From contig NC_092583.1 of NCBI RefSeq assembly GCF_037975245.1, forward strand, positions 16,888,764 through 16,952,763: a stretch of DNA of 64,000 nt, read 5' to 3'. This DNA comes from Apostichopus japonicus. Its lineage: Eukaryota; Echinodermata; Holothuroidea; Aspidochirotida; Stichopodidae. Shown here one piece after another: positions 48,399 through 58,611 of this stretch. A program made the position numbers and the translations under genes. Under the pieces are notes generated by a model. That model saw only the letters and a list, made by a program, of their open reading frames with translations, did not search any database and was not told the DNA's origin. How positions within the stretch are numbered: the first letter of the stretch is position 1; every line of letters begins with the position of its first letter.

Positions 48399-49470
48399 TA
48401 CCACTCTACTGTCACGCTTCAACACACTCGACCATTCATCTGGGTTGATGGCGACATCAGGCGCGGAAACAGGGCATGTGGGGTGGTACCCCCCCCCCCC
48501 CCCATAAACACACAAAAACATCTTTTTTCAACCTCGCACAAAATTCCATATTTTTTTTAGCACAGGCTTCTGTATAGTCTAAACCTATACCCCAGAATAC
48601 ACCATCTGCCACACCCCTCTTTAATAAAGTCCTGGATTCGTCTCTGACTTTTCCATACCTACCTTCCATATACCTGTACCAGTCGAAGAAATTTTGAAGT
48701 GAAATCCTGTGCTTGCCACTGAAAGCACTTGCTACGATAATGTGATCAATTCCGAACCTGTATATCTGAAATAGGATATTCATGTTTCTCCCATTGTTAC
48801 TAAACGTGCTTGAAAGCAGGACCCGAAAACACCATAACGAAAAATAGTCTCAAATGGGTGTACAGTTGTTATAACTTTCTGTTTAGAGTATTTTCTTATA
48901 CCTTGCAATATAAGCCAAATTGTTCAGTATATGACAAAGTTTTTAACAAATCACAAAACTGAGTAATATATATCAATAATAAACAGACGGAAGAAAAATA
49001 TATTTACCATTTGAAATATTCTATTAAATTATAAAAATATGTAAATGTTGGGAATCTCTGACGAGAGAGGAAGAGAAGATGGATATTACCATAGTGGAAA
49101 TGAATTTGGGGTGTTTGGTCAATCTCGAGCCTTAAAGCCTATATGAGTTCGACTAATTAGAGGTAAGGTTGACGATTTTGATATACCAAAAAGAGAGCAA
49201 ATATTTGTACAATTAAAGATCTTAGACTAGTACACAGCAAAGCCTCTTTGTAGATTGTAATGACAAGAGGTATCAAGCGCTAATGATGTCTGCAATAAAA
49301 GCAATATTATACTTAAAAAGACAAACAAAACGTCGGAAATTTTAACTGAAGCTTCATCATTTTATTTAAATCTTCCTTGAGCTTTCTTTGCACCTCGTTT
49401 AGTACAGTTAATTAGACGTTTACAGTGATTTATTACGTCACAATCAATAAATAATTATTAATTAAAGAGG
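48399..49470. other. Non-coding stretch
   Basis: C-run at 48490-48503. A 108-codon minus frame at 48457-48783 has no recognised domain and runs through the C-run. Confidence 0.45.
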
Positions 49471-49530
49471 GCTTGACGTTTTGATCTTATCAGGAGCTTC
49501 TTCAGAAGCTTTTTGAAGTAGATAAACAGT
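49471..49530 (-). mobile_element. Penelope-end fragment
   Basis: On the minus strand, ctgaagaagctcctgataag followed by atcaaaacgtcaagccc matches the terminal motif of the two Penelope fragments, with changes in the stem. Only the end motif is recognisable. Confidence 0.5.
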
Positions 49531-50162
49531 TTACTAACAAATATTCCTCTCTTTGATTTAATAATAAAATTAGAGCTGAATAATTGTTTAATTTATTAAA
49601 ACAATAATTCGTTAACATAAAGTTTTAATTTCAAGCTAATAATGTTGAGATGTTACTGATAGTCTTACAATATGTTAGATCAAGAAATGTAAACGGATCC
49701 TTTATTGGATGTTTCGTAAGAAAGAAAATTATTTAACAGAGATAAAAGACCTACAATCATATCTTATACAGGAACCATTTTAAGCTTTTCATATGAGACA
49801 AACTCTCCTTTTTTCGTGACACAGACCCACGTTTCTCGCTAAGTAGCTTTGAAGGTAACATTCTTAATCGATACAATATATTTCGTTATAAATATTCAAT
49901 ATATTTGTTCAACCAAAGTTAAGTGGATTCATGACTTCTGTACAAGCTTTAACCGTCACTGGGTATAGTTTATGCGTTGCCCATTTAATTTTCCGATCTA
50001 TGATCCGTGTCAATGTTTAGTTCAAGAGGTCCGAGTCGTATTGTTGATAGATAAATCCGAATTGCAGTCGCTCACGGAGACACAGTTTCTCCAAATAATC
50101 CAATTTGTGCCATGGGGCATTGCTTTTGATAACCTAAAATTAGGTTTGTAAATGAGTAGGTT

Positions 50163-50434
50163 TTAGGCACAAATTGTCTTCTCCTTAAATGTTCGACAAT
50201 TCATTTGCCTGGACTGTTGGTACCCTGCTCTCGTCTCCAACGAAACTGCAGAAGAGAGGGCGGCATAACATATTTGAGTTTCGTTGTCGTACAAAATCGC
50301 ATTACAATGCGCCTGTTGACAGAGTGCGCAGCATTTCGTTAAACTGTGTATATGGTGCATCGACGTCATCTTCGAATCATTTGGAATGTCTTCACCCATC
50401 GTCGCGAATCCATAGAATTCACCAACGTCTATAC
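50163..50434 (-). CDS. Lectin gene, last exon (PAN/apple-like Cys-rich)
   Basis: 272 nt, acceptor cctcaacag, stop at 50163-50165. Starts IDVGEFYGFATMGEDIPNDS and continues LTKCCALCQQAHCNAILYDN, then MNCRTFKEKTICA. The Cys order matches the terminal exon of the neighbouring paralogue at 63609-63874. Confidence 0.75.
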
Positions 50435-53400
50435 CTGTTGAGGTTAATGTTTGAGAATCAAAACTATAAAGCCAATTAATGTTGTAACTGTTAGTAAACG
50501 AGATGATGGTAAATAGTTACATATAAATGTAGTCACGGAGGAGGAACCGTCCCAATGAACATAAGTCGAACTAATATAAAAAAAATATAAGAAAAATGTA
50601 AACTGTTCAATTGATATTTCTGATCACACTTCGATGTCTTTTAGTGTCCGTTTGTGTGTCTGGTGGAGGGCCAGGGCCGGGAGGGGGGGGGTCATACACA
50701 CTGTCATATATAACTTTTGTTAAATGACCACTAACCACTCCACAGAAGTGCACCTTTCGTATTGCTCTATTAACGTGTATGATTGTGGGTGACCGAAGAG
50801 GCATATGGATACATAATATTAGAATTGAAATTAAACCTCTTTCTTTAATAGACATAACACATAGAGGACCCCCCCCACCCCCTAGCCCCAGCTCTCTCCT
50901 GTCAACCCCCTACGCAGAAAGGTCCAACAATCTATCTATTAAGATATGGAATCATCAATAATATACCTGGAACTTGTGTGCTTTCATCAAATGTTCTAAT
51001 TTCAGTGGTTTCGTGGTTTCTTGTGGTAACTGAAAATAATAAATAAATTGTTTGGTAATATAGCAGATTTGTTTATGACACTCACTTAGGTTTGCTTATT
51101 TTGTTCTTCGGGCCATTTGATCTACAAAAAGGTAAATTAGAATTTACTTGTATAATATGTAAATAAATATTATATAAATAAAAATGAAACGTTTTTGAAA
51201 TAGCGCGATATGAAAATATAATCTGGTGTATACAAGGTTAGAAAATAAATTTTTGAAGCCGACACCAGAAGTACATGCCAGTATAGATATCACACTTCAT
51301 ACATTAACTTGTCGCATACCTAGCAATATAACGAAGACAAGATTGTTGCTCGTCAATATATACCTTTCCGTTGTTGTTTGGTAATTGAATGTGCCAGGAT
51401 ACATCCATGTGGCTCTGAAGTGATTTATAGATTAGGTCGAACTTAACTCATCAATGAAGCAGACGAGTAGTGATGGCGTACTCGTATTCTAGCATATTTA
51501 CATGTACTTGTTACCCGCCCTGGACCCCCACTCCCACAACTCCCCTACAACCCCCCCCCCCCACCAGGGCTTTGAAATCAAGTCCATAGAAGTAAAATTT
51601 CTCTCTCAAATGTATTTTTGCGCTTTAAAGCCGCTACGAGAGAAAATGGAATATTTGTATGTATGTATGTATATTTGTATGTATGTATGTAGGAATATTT
51701 ATAAAAAAAATGAGCCCATGGACCCCCACAGGGCCCTGGACCTACACTATGGCACCAGAACCCCCAATGGCACCTGGACCCCAACTAGGGCCCTGAGACT
51801 TTTACTGGAAATTACCTTAATTCTATTAAAACTAATTACTTGGATATGTTGTACTCTTTCTAGCCGTAGTGACTAGAGTTGATCCGGTGCGAAATTCTGT
51901 AGTGACTGAGTTGAAAAAGAAAATATCAAGTTGATGCTTATTATATATACGCCTATTTCAATAGCTGAGCGGGACGATACAACATTATTCTGTTAGATTA
52001 AATTCAGAGAAAACTAATCTCCCTAAAGGTACATCAGAAAACTATTTTGATATGAAATTATTCTCCAAAATGCGTCCGCATTAACGCCGTCTTTGGTTCT
52101 GGAAATTTGAAATGACAACATCGTTTCATGAAGGTAAGTTATTAGAATGAATATTACCTGGCAACGTACTCTCACCATCTGTAGTGTACTGGGTAGTTTC
52201 GCGAACTGTTGTAGTGGCTGGGGAAAAGGAGTATATCCTTGGTTAAAGTGAAACGGAATTAAAACTTTATTCCATTTGCTAATTAGATTCTACATCATTG
52301 CCATGTAATCATAAAGTATCATAAAGGTAAGTTATAAGAATGAATATTACCTGGCAACGTACTCTCACCATCTGTAGTGTACTGGGTAGTTTCGCGAACT
52401 GTTGTAGTGGCTGGGAAAATGAGTATATACTTGGTTAAAGTGAAACGGATTTAAAGCTTTATTCCATTTGCTAATTAGATTCAACATCATGGTGACGTCA
52501 GCCGAAGGACACACGAGGAAGAGGACTTGGGAATGGGTGAGGGGGGGGGGGGGCATATAGTGTCTAAGGAGAAGGCCGAGTATAAGCAAACTCAGGTTGA
52601 AGCAACCCTTGGAATCCTCGCAAGAGTTGTTTTAACTAATTGAAGAAGATGGTCACGTCCCTGTACTGAATTTGACAAATAGTAAACTGAAGACTCAAGC
52701 CGTTCATTCAGTGATTTTAATTTGTTGTTGTTGTTGAATGTTTTGAACAATGCTAAAAAGATCAGTGTTAAGTACCTCACTTCTTGTCATTGTACCGCAA
52801 TTGATGACTCCGTTAACTTATACAGTAAATTCATTCCAAGCCTATTGTATTATTGAGCACACGGGTTTACGTTTTCAACTGTCTTACCCGACCCACCACT
52901 ACATGTGATAGCTGATTGGTTGTCCCGTCATGGCATTTCCAAGTTTCCATATTATAACCAAAAAAATAATCCAAAACTTTTACGATTGCCCGACCTTTCC
53001 GTCAATATCAAATTTAATACAAAACAATTCTAAAATGCTTGAAGTCCCACATCATCTGTATTTTGATATTTGTTCTTCAACATGAAAGCATACAAGACAC
53101 GGTGATATCTGAAAGGATGACAAAACGATCCTCCTTTTTAAGTCATTTTAGGAATTCTTCTAACAGATGAGTAGCCTTTTTGGAAGGATGTACACTATTC
53201 TAATTGTTTCATGATACCTGTAAATGCTATTTATGTATCCATCCTAGCCCCCAAACATGCAGCTAACTTTTAAATCAATGCTCTGTATTCATGTTGAATC
53301 GAATCTTGATGAAAAATTCGAAAATATGTTCACTAACCGAATCATTCTCATACGTTGACAATTTCAGCACAGTATAGGACTCTTTAACTTTAGAGAAAGG

Positions 53401-56400
53401 CAGGACCTTTGAAACGTTCATTGTGGACATTCCATTAGACAATACAGACAATTTCCATTGCTTTCACACGGAACAGTTATCGGTAATCCAACGGGATTAA
53501 TGAAAGTAGACGTATGCCAAGCTTTTGTTTTAATTCCAATAAGAGTTCTCACCGTCTCTCTTTCTAAATGTTTTCTATACGGCAGAGGAAATAATGCTTT
53601 GAAAAGATAAGTCAACATTCATCGTTTTCGATCTTAGTTCATTTGAATGGTATACAGGTGATCCAATTGACATTTACATGCATAACGTATTACTCTGTGT
53701 ATACTGCGTTAAGCGTAGCGACAGGGAAGTACTACCAGTGAGTTTTTGTTGAGAATGGATCAAAGTTGTTTGTTTTTGTTTTTGATTGAATTTTCATATA
53801 GAAACTACAGTTAATCTGTGTGCTATCATGGCACTAAAACTATGCTATTTTTTGTGCACACGACGAGGAAGTCCATTCCGTATTGGGATCGAGTGTTTAT
53901 CACACTGGAGCTGTGGGAGAGCTTATTTACACATATAGCCTAACACATAGCCTAACTGTTGGACGATATTGATACACACACAATTCTTGGTTCTTTGGAG
54001 GTTAAGTAATACACAGGCGATTATGCAAAAAAAAAAAAGTCATGAAATAAAATGACCATCAATATACAAGTTTCAGGATCTTCTCCTTCCTGCAACTTTG
54101 AACGCATTTAATATCAATTAGATATGTCATGCCCATACATGAAACTCCTCAATGACTTGCGAATAGCATACAGGGTCAAAATCTCACGGATTCTTAAATG
54201 CGTTTGTGCAAGTGTAATATGCGAACATTTGGAGGCAGTACTGATATCGTTTTCTTCCCGTTTCATCCGTTTTCTGGTTTACCTGGTAACCTTTACAACT
54301 GCAACTACGACGGTTGCCCTTCATCCTTCGACTGTCTGGACCCATGGGGTAATTATTCAAATATATTTGAATTTATCAGTCATTTCGTTGGTGCTGTTTA
54401 AGTCACTCTTTTAATCACAAGCAAGCAAAATATGAAACTTTTCCGTTCGTAAATTATGTACTGATTGCGATACTTCAGTAACAACAGAATCACTGGCAAC
54501 GCAAAGACTTAGACTAACCAAGCATGGCCTTATAATAACCATGCATGGCATTAGAACAACCATGCATGGCCTTAGACTAACCATGTATGGCCTTAGACTA
54601 ACCATGCTTGGCCTTATAATAACCATGTATGGCCTTAGACTAACCAAGGAAGGCCTTATAGAATAACCATGCATGGCCTTAGACTAACCATGCATGGCCT
54701 TAGACTAACCATGCATGGCCTAAGCTTAGACTAATCATGCATGGCCTTATAATAACCAGGCATGGCCTTAGAATAACCATGCATGACCTTAGAATAACCA
54801 TGCATGGCCTTAGACTAACCATGCATGGCCTTAGACTAACCATGCATGGCCTTAGACTAATCATGCATGACCTTATAATAACCAGGCATGGCCTTAGACT
54901 AACCATGCATGGCCTTAGACTAACCATGCATGGCCTTAGAATATTCGACTGAAGATATAATATCTCCTTTCAAAAATTGTTTAGTTACACAATCATGACT
55001 TTCAGAAATAATTTGAAACTTTCAAATTGTTATTTGTTAGGAATTCCATACGTTTTCAGTTTATCTGAGAAAATAATACATTACTCTGACACTATAAGTG
55101 TTATTTCTATACTTATTACGTCTAGCAAGCTATAAGTATAGCTGTAGATATTTAGGGAACATTTATACCCCGGTATATCTTTTTTTCAGATGGATTATAT
55201 TTGTGCAGGATTTCACAGGAGTAACCATAGGACGGGGAACCTGTGACGAATGGAACCCCAGCCGTTGTTTTAAACGGGCAATTTAATCCAACTGACTCAA
55301 TTAAAGGAGAAATTTGAAGATGGAATATTTAACCAGAAGAGATGAAATCCCATAAAGTCTATTGAGGGGGTGAGTTAACTATTATCATATTTTCCCGTTT
55401 ATCTAAATGTTGTTGAATCATGCATAAATGTTACACACAGTTTGCACTTCAACCACAGTAAGAATTTCAGTCATTTATTTATTCAGCAGAAAGTTTGTCA
55501 TAAAAAATAAGTGAATTTTAAGTCTATTAGGCTATTAGTTCGTAAATTCGTACTGCCAGGCATGCGCAACATCACTTCGGTTATCCATGGCTTCTAGCTT
55601 GTTGTAAAATCAAGGTCACGCCAGTTTTAACATTACCATAATTTACCACTTTGAATAGAAATAGCGGCATTTTTTTGGGGCACTCGTCATGACGTCAATC
55701 TGTCCAGGGGGAGGAGTGTCAGAGATGCCTCCCTGGTCTGGGAACATAATCATTCATACATTTTCTTTCTGATAAGTTAATGTGTATTTTACATTGTAAA
55801 CATAAATTGTTTAACTTACCCTGAGTTGTAGGCTCGGCCTTAACTGTGGTAGGGACGTAACTACAAGCAGGGTCTGTAAGAAACCAAAGCCACATCCACA
55901 GTTACGTAAGGGACACTAATGTCACCAGGAACCCCTTTGCACTCTCCTTATGAATATGAATATTGCAGTATTCTTTTCTCTTTATTTTTCCGGCATGCCG
56001 CTATTTCCAGAGCTTTTAACCCGACTGACGACCCCTCCCACGATCGTCACGCATGATTGGAGTATGTTAATAAACTCGAAATAACGAGATCAACAGTAGC
56101 GTAACCAGAAATTTGGTCGATGAGACCATTCAAGTGTTAGTTAGGACAAGGGTGGCGGAAGCACTTTTAATCTGGGGGGGGGGGGCACCGACATCAAAGG
56201 GCACTTTGCAGAAATTCGATTGGACTGATGCAGCCTTATATTTAGTACCCTTTATAACTCTTATTGTATTATCTTATTTGCGTATACACATTACCCCATC
56301 AACGCCCCCCCCCCCCTTCAAGGAAAATATGCATACTAGCACTGCAATATCCAATGTGCAAATTGGGAAACAAGGAACACATTTTCTTTTGACTGAGACA

Positions 56401-58611
56401 AAATGAGGTGAAATCATGCTAGGTGCTAATGTAGGAATCTTCCGAATTAGAGTTTATTTCTTGTCAATATCTTAACAATTTGTTTCCATTCGAAATAGCT
56501 TTGAGTTTGGCCCACAGAAATTCATTAAAAGTCAGGGGCGTAACCAGGATTCGCAAAGTTGTATGCACGACTATCTGAGCGGAGCGCCACCATCGGTTGG
56601 CGCGGAGCGTACAAGAAAATTTTTGGTTTTACAAACCCCTCAGATGGCTGGAAACGGCCCTTCCCGAGTGTTCATTCTGGTTCCCTGGCCTCTTGCTAAC
56701 TTGAGACACCTCAATGTTTTATGTAGAAAAAGGGCACATTTTTAACCTGAGGAAAAGTGGGGGGGCACGTGACCCCTGTGCCCCCCGGTTCCGCCGCCCT
56801 TGAGTTAGGAGGGGAAGGGGTGGAGGGGGGGGGGTTGTGATTCTCGACCTTCCCAGGCTTGGTCAAGATATTGAAGATAATTCACAGAATACAAAGCGAA
56901 TGTAACGAGCCATAAGCTACGGTATATGCATACGGTAAATACAGAAAAGATAATACTGTATAAATATTCCAATCATTTAAAAAAATATAAATAATGCAAG
57001 TATAGTTCCTTTTCGTTTACCTTCGGTCTCGCAAATGTACCCCAAGTTGTCTCTACAGTCATGGTCATGCCAGGTGTTTGAGGGAACACCATATCCAGGC
57101 GGTGCAATTTTATAACATCCTGAATCATCACCAAAGGGTTCGGTCCAATCAACAAAGTTAAAATACTGCACCGTTGATCCATCATCCCACGTCATTATGT
57201 CAAACTCTAATCCGTTTAATCCGATCCAATAGAAAGTATATGCAACATAAATCCGAGCGAGATATTCTACCTCCTCCGGTGATTCGATAAAGACGAGATG
57301 CGAAGATGAAGACTCACACTTTAGTCTAGCGTCTGATATATCGAGTCGATCACTCTGGTTGGAGATTACTTGATAGCAGGAGCAATTCGACTGATGAGGA
57401 AAGTCGATGGGGCAAACTAACGAAAGATGGAGAGAGAGAGGTGGAGAGAGAGATGGAGGGAGATGGAAGAATTAGAAAGGATTCTTTGAAAGACACTGAC
57501 TGAACTAAATTATATCAAAGTATAAGATCATATATTAACAATATATTCCTTTATTCCAAAGCGCATATAGCATAACACTATAAAAAGGCTCAATAATGAC
57601 TCAAAAATTGATGCTAAAATGACCAAAAAAGGTTTTAAAAACACGTAAATTACATGTTGGCATATCTTGAAAAGTTTCAATATACCTATTTTATGGTTTT
57701 CATAATTTTGTGGCAGTCTTCTTTTCACTATAGTTTTCATGGTAACATGAATTGAATGAGGCAGTCTTCTCTTACTCACAAACTAAAATGTGCTCTTTGG
57801 GAAAAATGTGCGTAAACTTAAGACAATTTTGTTCTAGAAAACATGAAGTCCGAGTCATTCGACTATAGCCACTACAATATTGGTAAACAAGTGCCCAAAA
57901 GGTTTTATAGCTATTATATAGCAAGCTATCCAATATGATGCATGGTGGTAAGCTGACAGAACATTGCATCCGCAAATTCGTGCAACTGGTACCGTATACA
58001 TTAGTTTTAATAGCGTAAGGCTGCGTTGCTATGGTTACTACGCATCTTCGTTCCATGAATGAAATCGCGCATGCACAAACTGATATGGCAGATGTGAGAG
58101 GTTCAGAGGTAAATCGCCTATACATTTAGTGCTCGGAACAATAAATAAATCTCTTTTAAATAAAGAGACAATTTCGAAATATTGACATTCATAATGTTTT
58201 CGATGTTTAGGCCTATATATACTTTATTATAACAGTTAGGCATGCACAATTTAAGGGTATATCAGATGGACAGTGCATTTCCATGAAACAATTGAGTATC
58301 CTTTTCTTGCATATATCCTTCACAAGCATGCATGAACATTTCCTATCGACATTTGAGAGCGTACGTGCAGATAATTGGGGATTGTTATTAGGTCATAGGT
58401 GGGACATTTCTTATCCGATGACCTTTGACATCATATCGCTACTTCACATTGTAACCTGTTCTTGTTTGTACAATGCCCTAACATCTTATTTCATATTTAC
58501 TAGGTTGATTAGGCTATGTACTGTGACCATTCATGAAGAAGGCTTACCTGAATGAACGATATATATTGAAGAAACAAATAAGAGGGCTGAAAATCCGGAA
58601 ATTGGGTCCAT
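50163..58611 (-). CDS. Secreted C-type lectin with Thr-rich linkers and PAN/apple-like C-terminus (7 exons)
   Basis: Spliced CDS on the minus strand: 58611-58548, 57416-57021, 55873-55820, 52410-52351, 52217-52158, 51029-50967, 50434-50163. All introns are phase 1 and every junction stays open, giving about 322 aa. Residues 1-21 (MDPISGFSALLFVSSIYIVHS) form a signal peptide. A C-type lectin domain covers about 22-153, with six Cys from CSCY to YICE, plus YWIGLN, WDDGS and WHDHDC. The EPN/QPD sugar-specificity triplet reads EPF, so classical calcium-dependent mannose or galactose binding is doubtful. Four short Thr-rich exons form a mucin-like stalk. The last 90 residues contain six Cys in a PAN/apple-like order (C..C....C). 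No membrane anchor follows, so it should be secreted. Role in extracellular recognition is inferred. Confidence 0.78.
50967..51029 (-). CDS. Lectin gene, linker exon 4
   Basis: 63 nt, phase 1 both sides, acceptor attttcag, donor gtatat. Encodes TTRNHETTEIRTFDESTQVP, a diverged relative of linkers 2 and 3 (ETT, DEST/GEST, P at the end). Confidence 0.62.
52158..52217 (-). CDS. Lectin gene, linker exon 3 (duplicate of linker 2)
   Basis: 60 nt, phase 1 both sides, acceptor ttcccag (ttttccccag), donor gtaata. Same 19 residues as linker exon 2, produced by a 193-bp tandem duplication. Confidence 0.62.
52351..52410 (-). CDS. Lectin gene, linker exon 2
   Basis: 60 nt, phase 1 both sides, acceptor ttcccag, donor gtaata. 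Encodes TTTVRETTQYTTDGESTLP. Identical in protein to the next exon. Confidence 0.62.
52494..54485 (-). other. Lectin-gene intron, unannotated part
   Basis: No repeat or exon recognised apart from a G-run at 52540-52553. A + strand frame near 54200-54350 (FFPFHPFSGLPGNLYNCNYD) has no splice or homology support. Confidence 0.45.
54492..54945. repeat. 21-bp tandem repeat with ATGCAT
   Basis: About 20 units of accatgcatggccttagact with variants (ataata, aggcatgg, tgtatgg). Contains the palindromes ATGCAT and GGCC. Located in the lectin-gene intron. Confidence 0.92.
54946..55819 (-). other. Lectin-gene intron
   Basis: AT-rich; no exon recognised. Confidence 0.5.
55820..55873 (-). CDS. Lectin gene, linker exon 1
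   Basis: 54 nt, phase 1 both sides, acceptor cttacag and donor gtaagt. Encodes PACSYVPTTVKAEPTTQ. The single Cys is unusual among the linkers. Confidence 0.6.
56147..56802. mobile_element. hAT-type non-autonomous element, 656 bp, perfect 8-bp target duplication
   Basis: Ends CAAGGGTGGCGGAAGC and, inverted, CAAGGGCGGCGGAACC. Flanked by identical AGTTAGGA at 56139-56146 and 56803-56810. G and C runs lie just inside the ends. An internal CAGGGGCGTAACCAGGATT at 56533 looks like the end of a second hAT family member, and 56575-56660 matches, inverted, the gccaaccgatggtggcgct block of 42690. No transposase. Confidence 0.8.
57021..57416 (-). CDS. Lectin gene, C-type lectin domain exon
   Basis: 396 nt, phase 1 both sides, one exon for the whole domain. 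The acceptor at 57417-57475 is preceded by a long CT-rich tract; donor gtaaac. Reads CPIDFPHQSNCSCYQVIS, later LVFIESPEEVEYLARIYVA, FYWIGLNGLEFDIMTWDDGS, WTEPFGDDSGCYKI, WHDHDCRDNLGYICE. Residue order and spacing are typical of long-form CTLDs. Confidence 0.88.
57421..57475. repeat. GA-rich tract before the lectin exon
   Basis: agagagagaggtggagaga-type sequence; on the minus strand it is an extended polypyrimidine tract of about 50 nt ending at the acceptor cgttag of the lectin exon. Confidence 0.7.
58548..58611 (-). CDS. Lectin gene, signal-peptide exon
   Basis: 64 nt from ATG to donor gtaagcc. A strong acceptor (cttcttctttgtatcag) lies immediately before the ATG, so a 5' non-coding exon lies upstream. 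Encodes 21 residues with a hydrophobic core (FSALLFVSSIYIV), then one base completing Val with the lectin exon. Confidence 0.75.

Larger units (their letters stand above)
52131..52493 (-). repeat. Tandem duplication including a linker exon
   Basis: Two copies offset by 193 bp (52131-52301 and 52324-52493), both starting aaggtaagtt and containing the 60-bp exon and the flanking ttccatttgctaattagatt. Only a few substitutions separate them, so the duplication is recent. Confidence 0.85.

Noticed and set aside
48457-48783. 108-codon minus-strand frame
   Set aside because: Passes through a C-run and has no recognised domain.
54700-54927. Minus-strand frame with repeated MVSLRPC
   Set aside because: Artefact of the 21-bp repeat.
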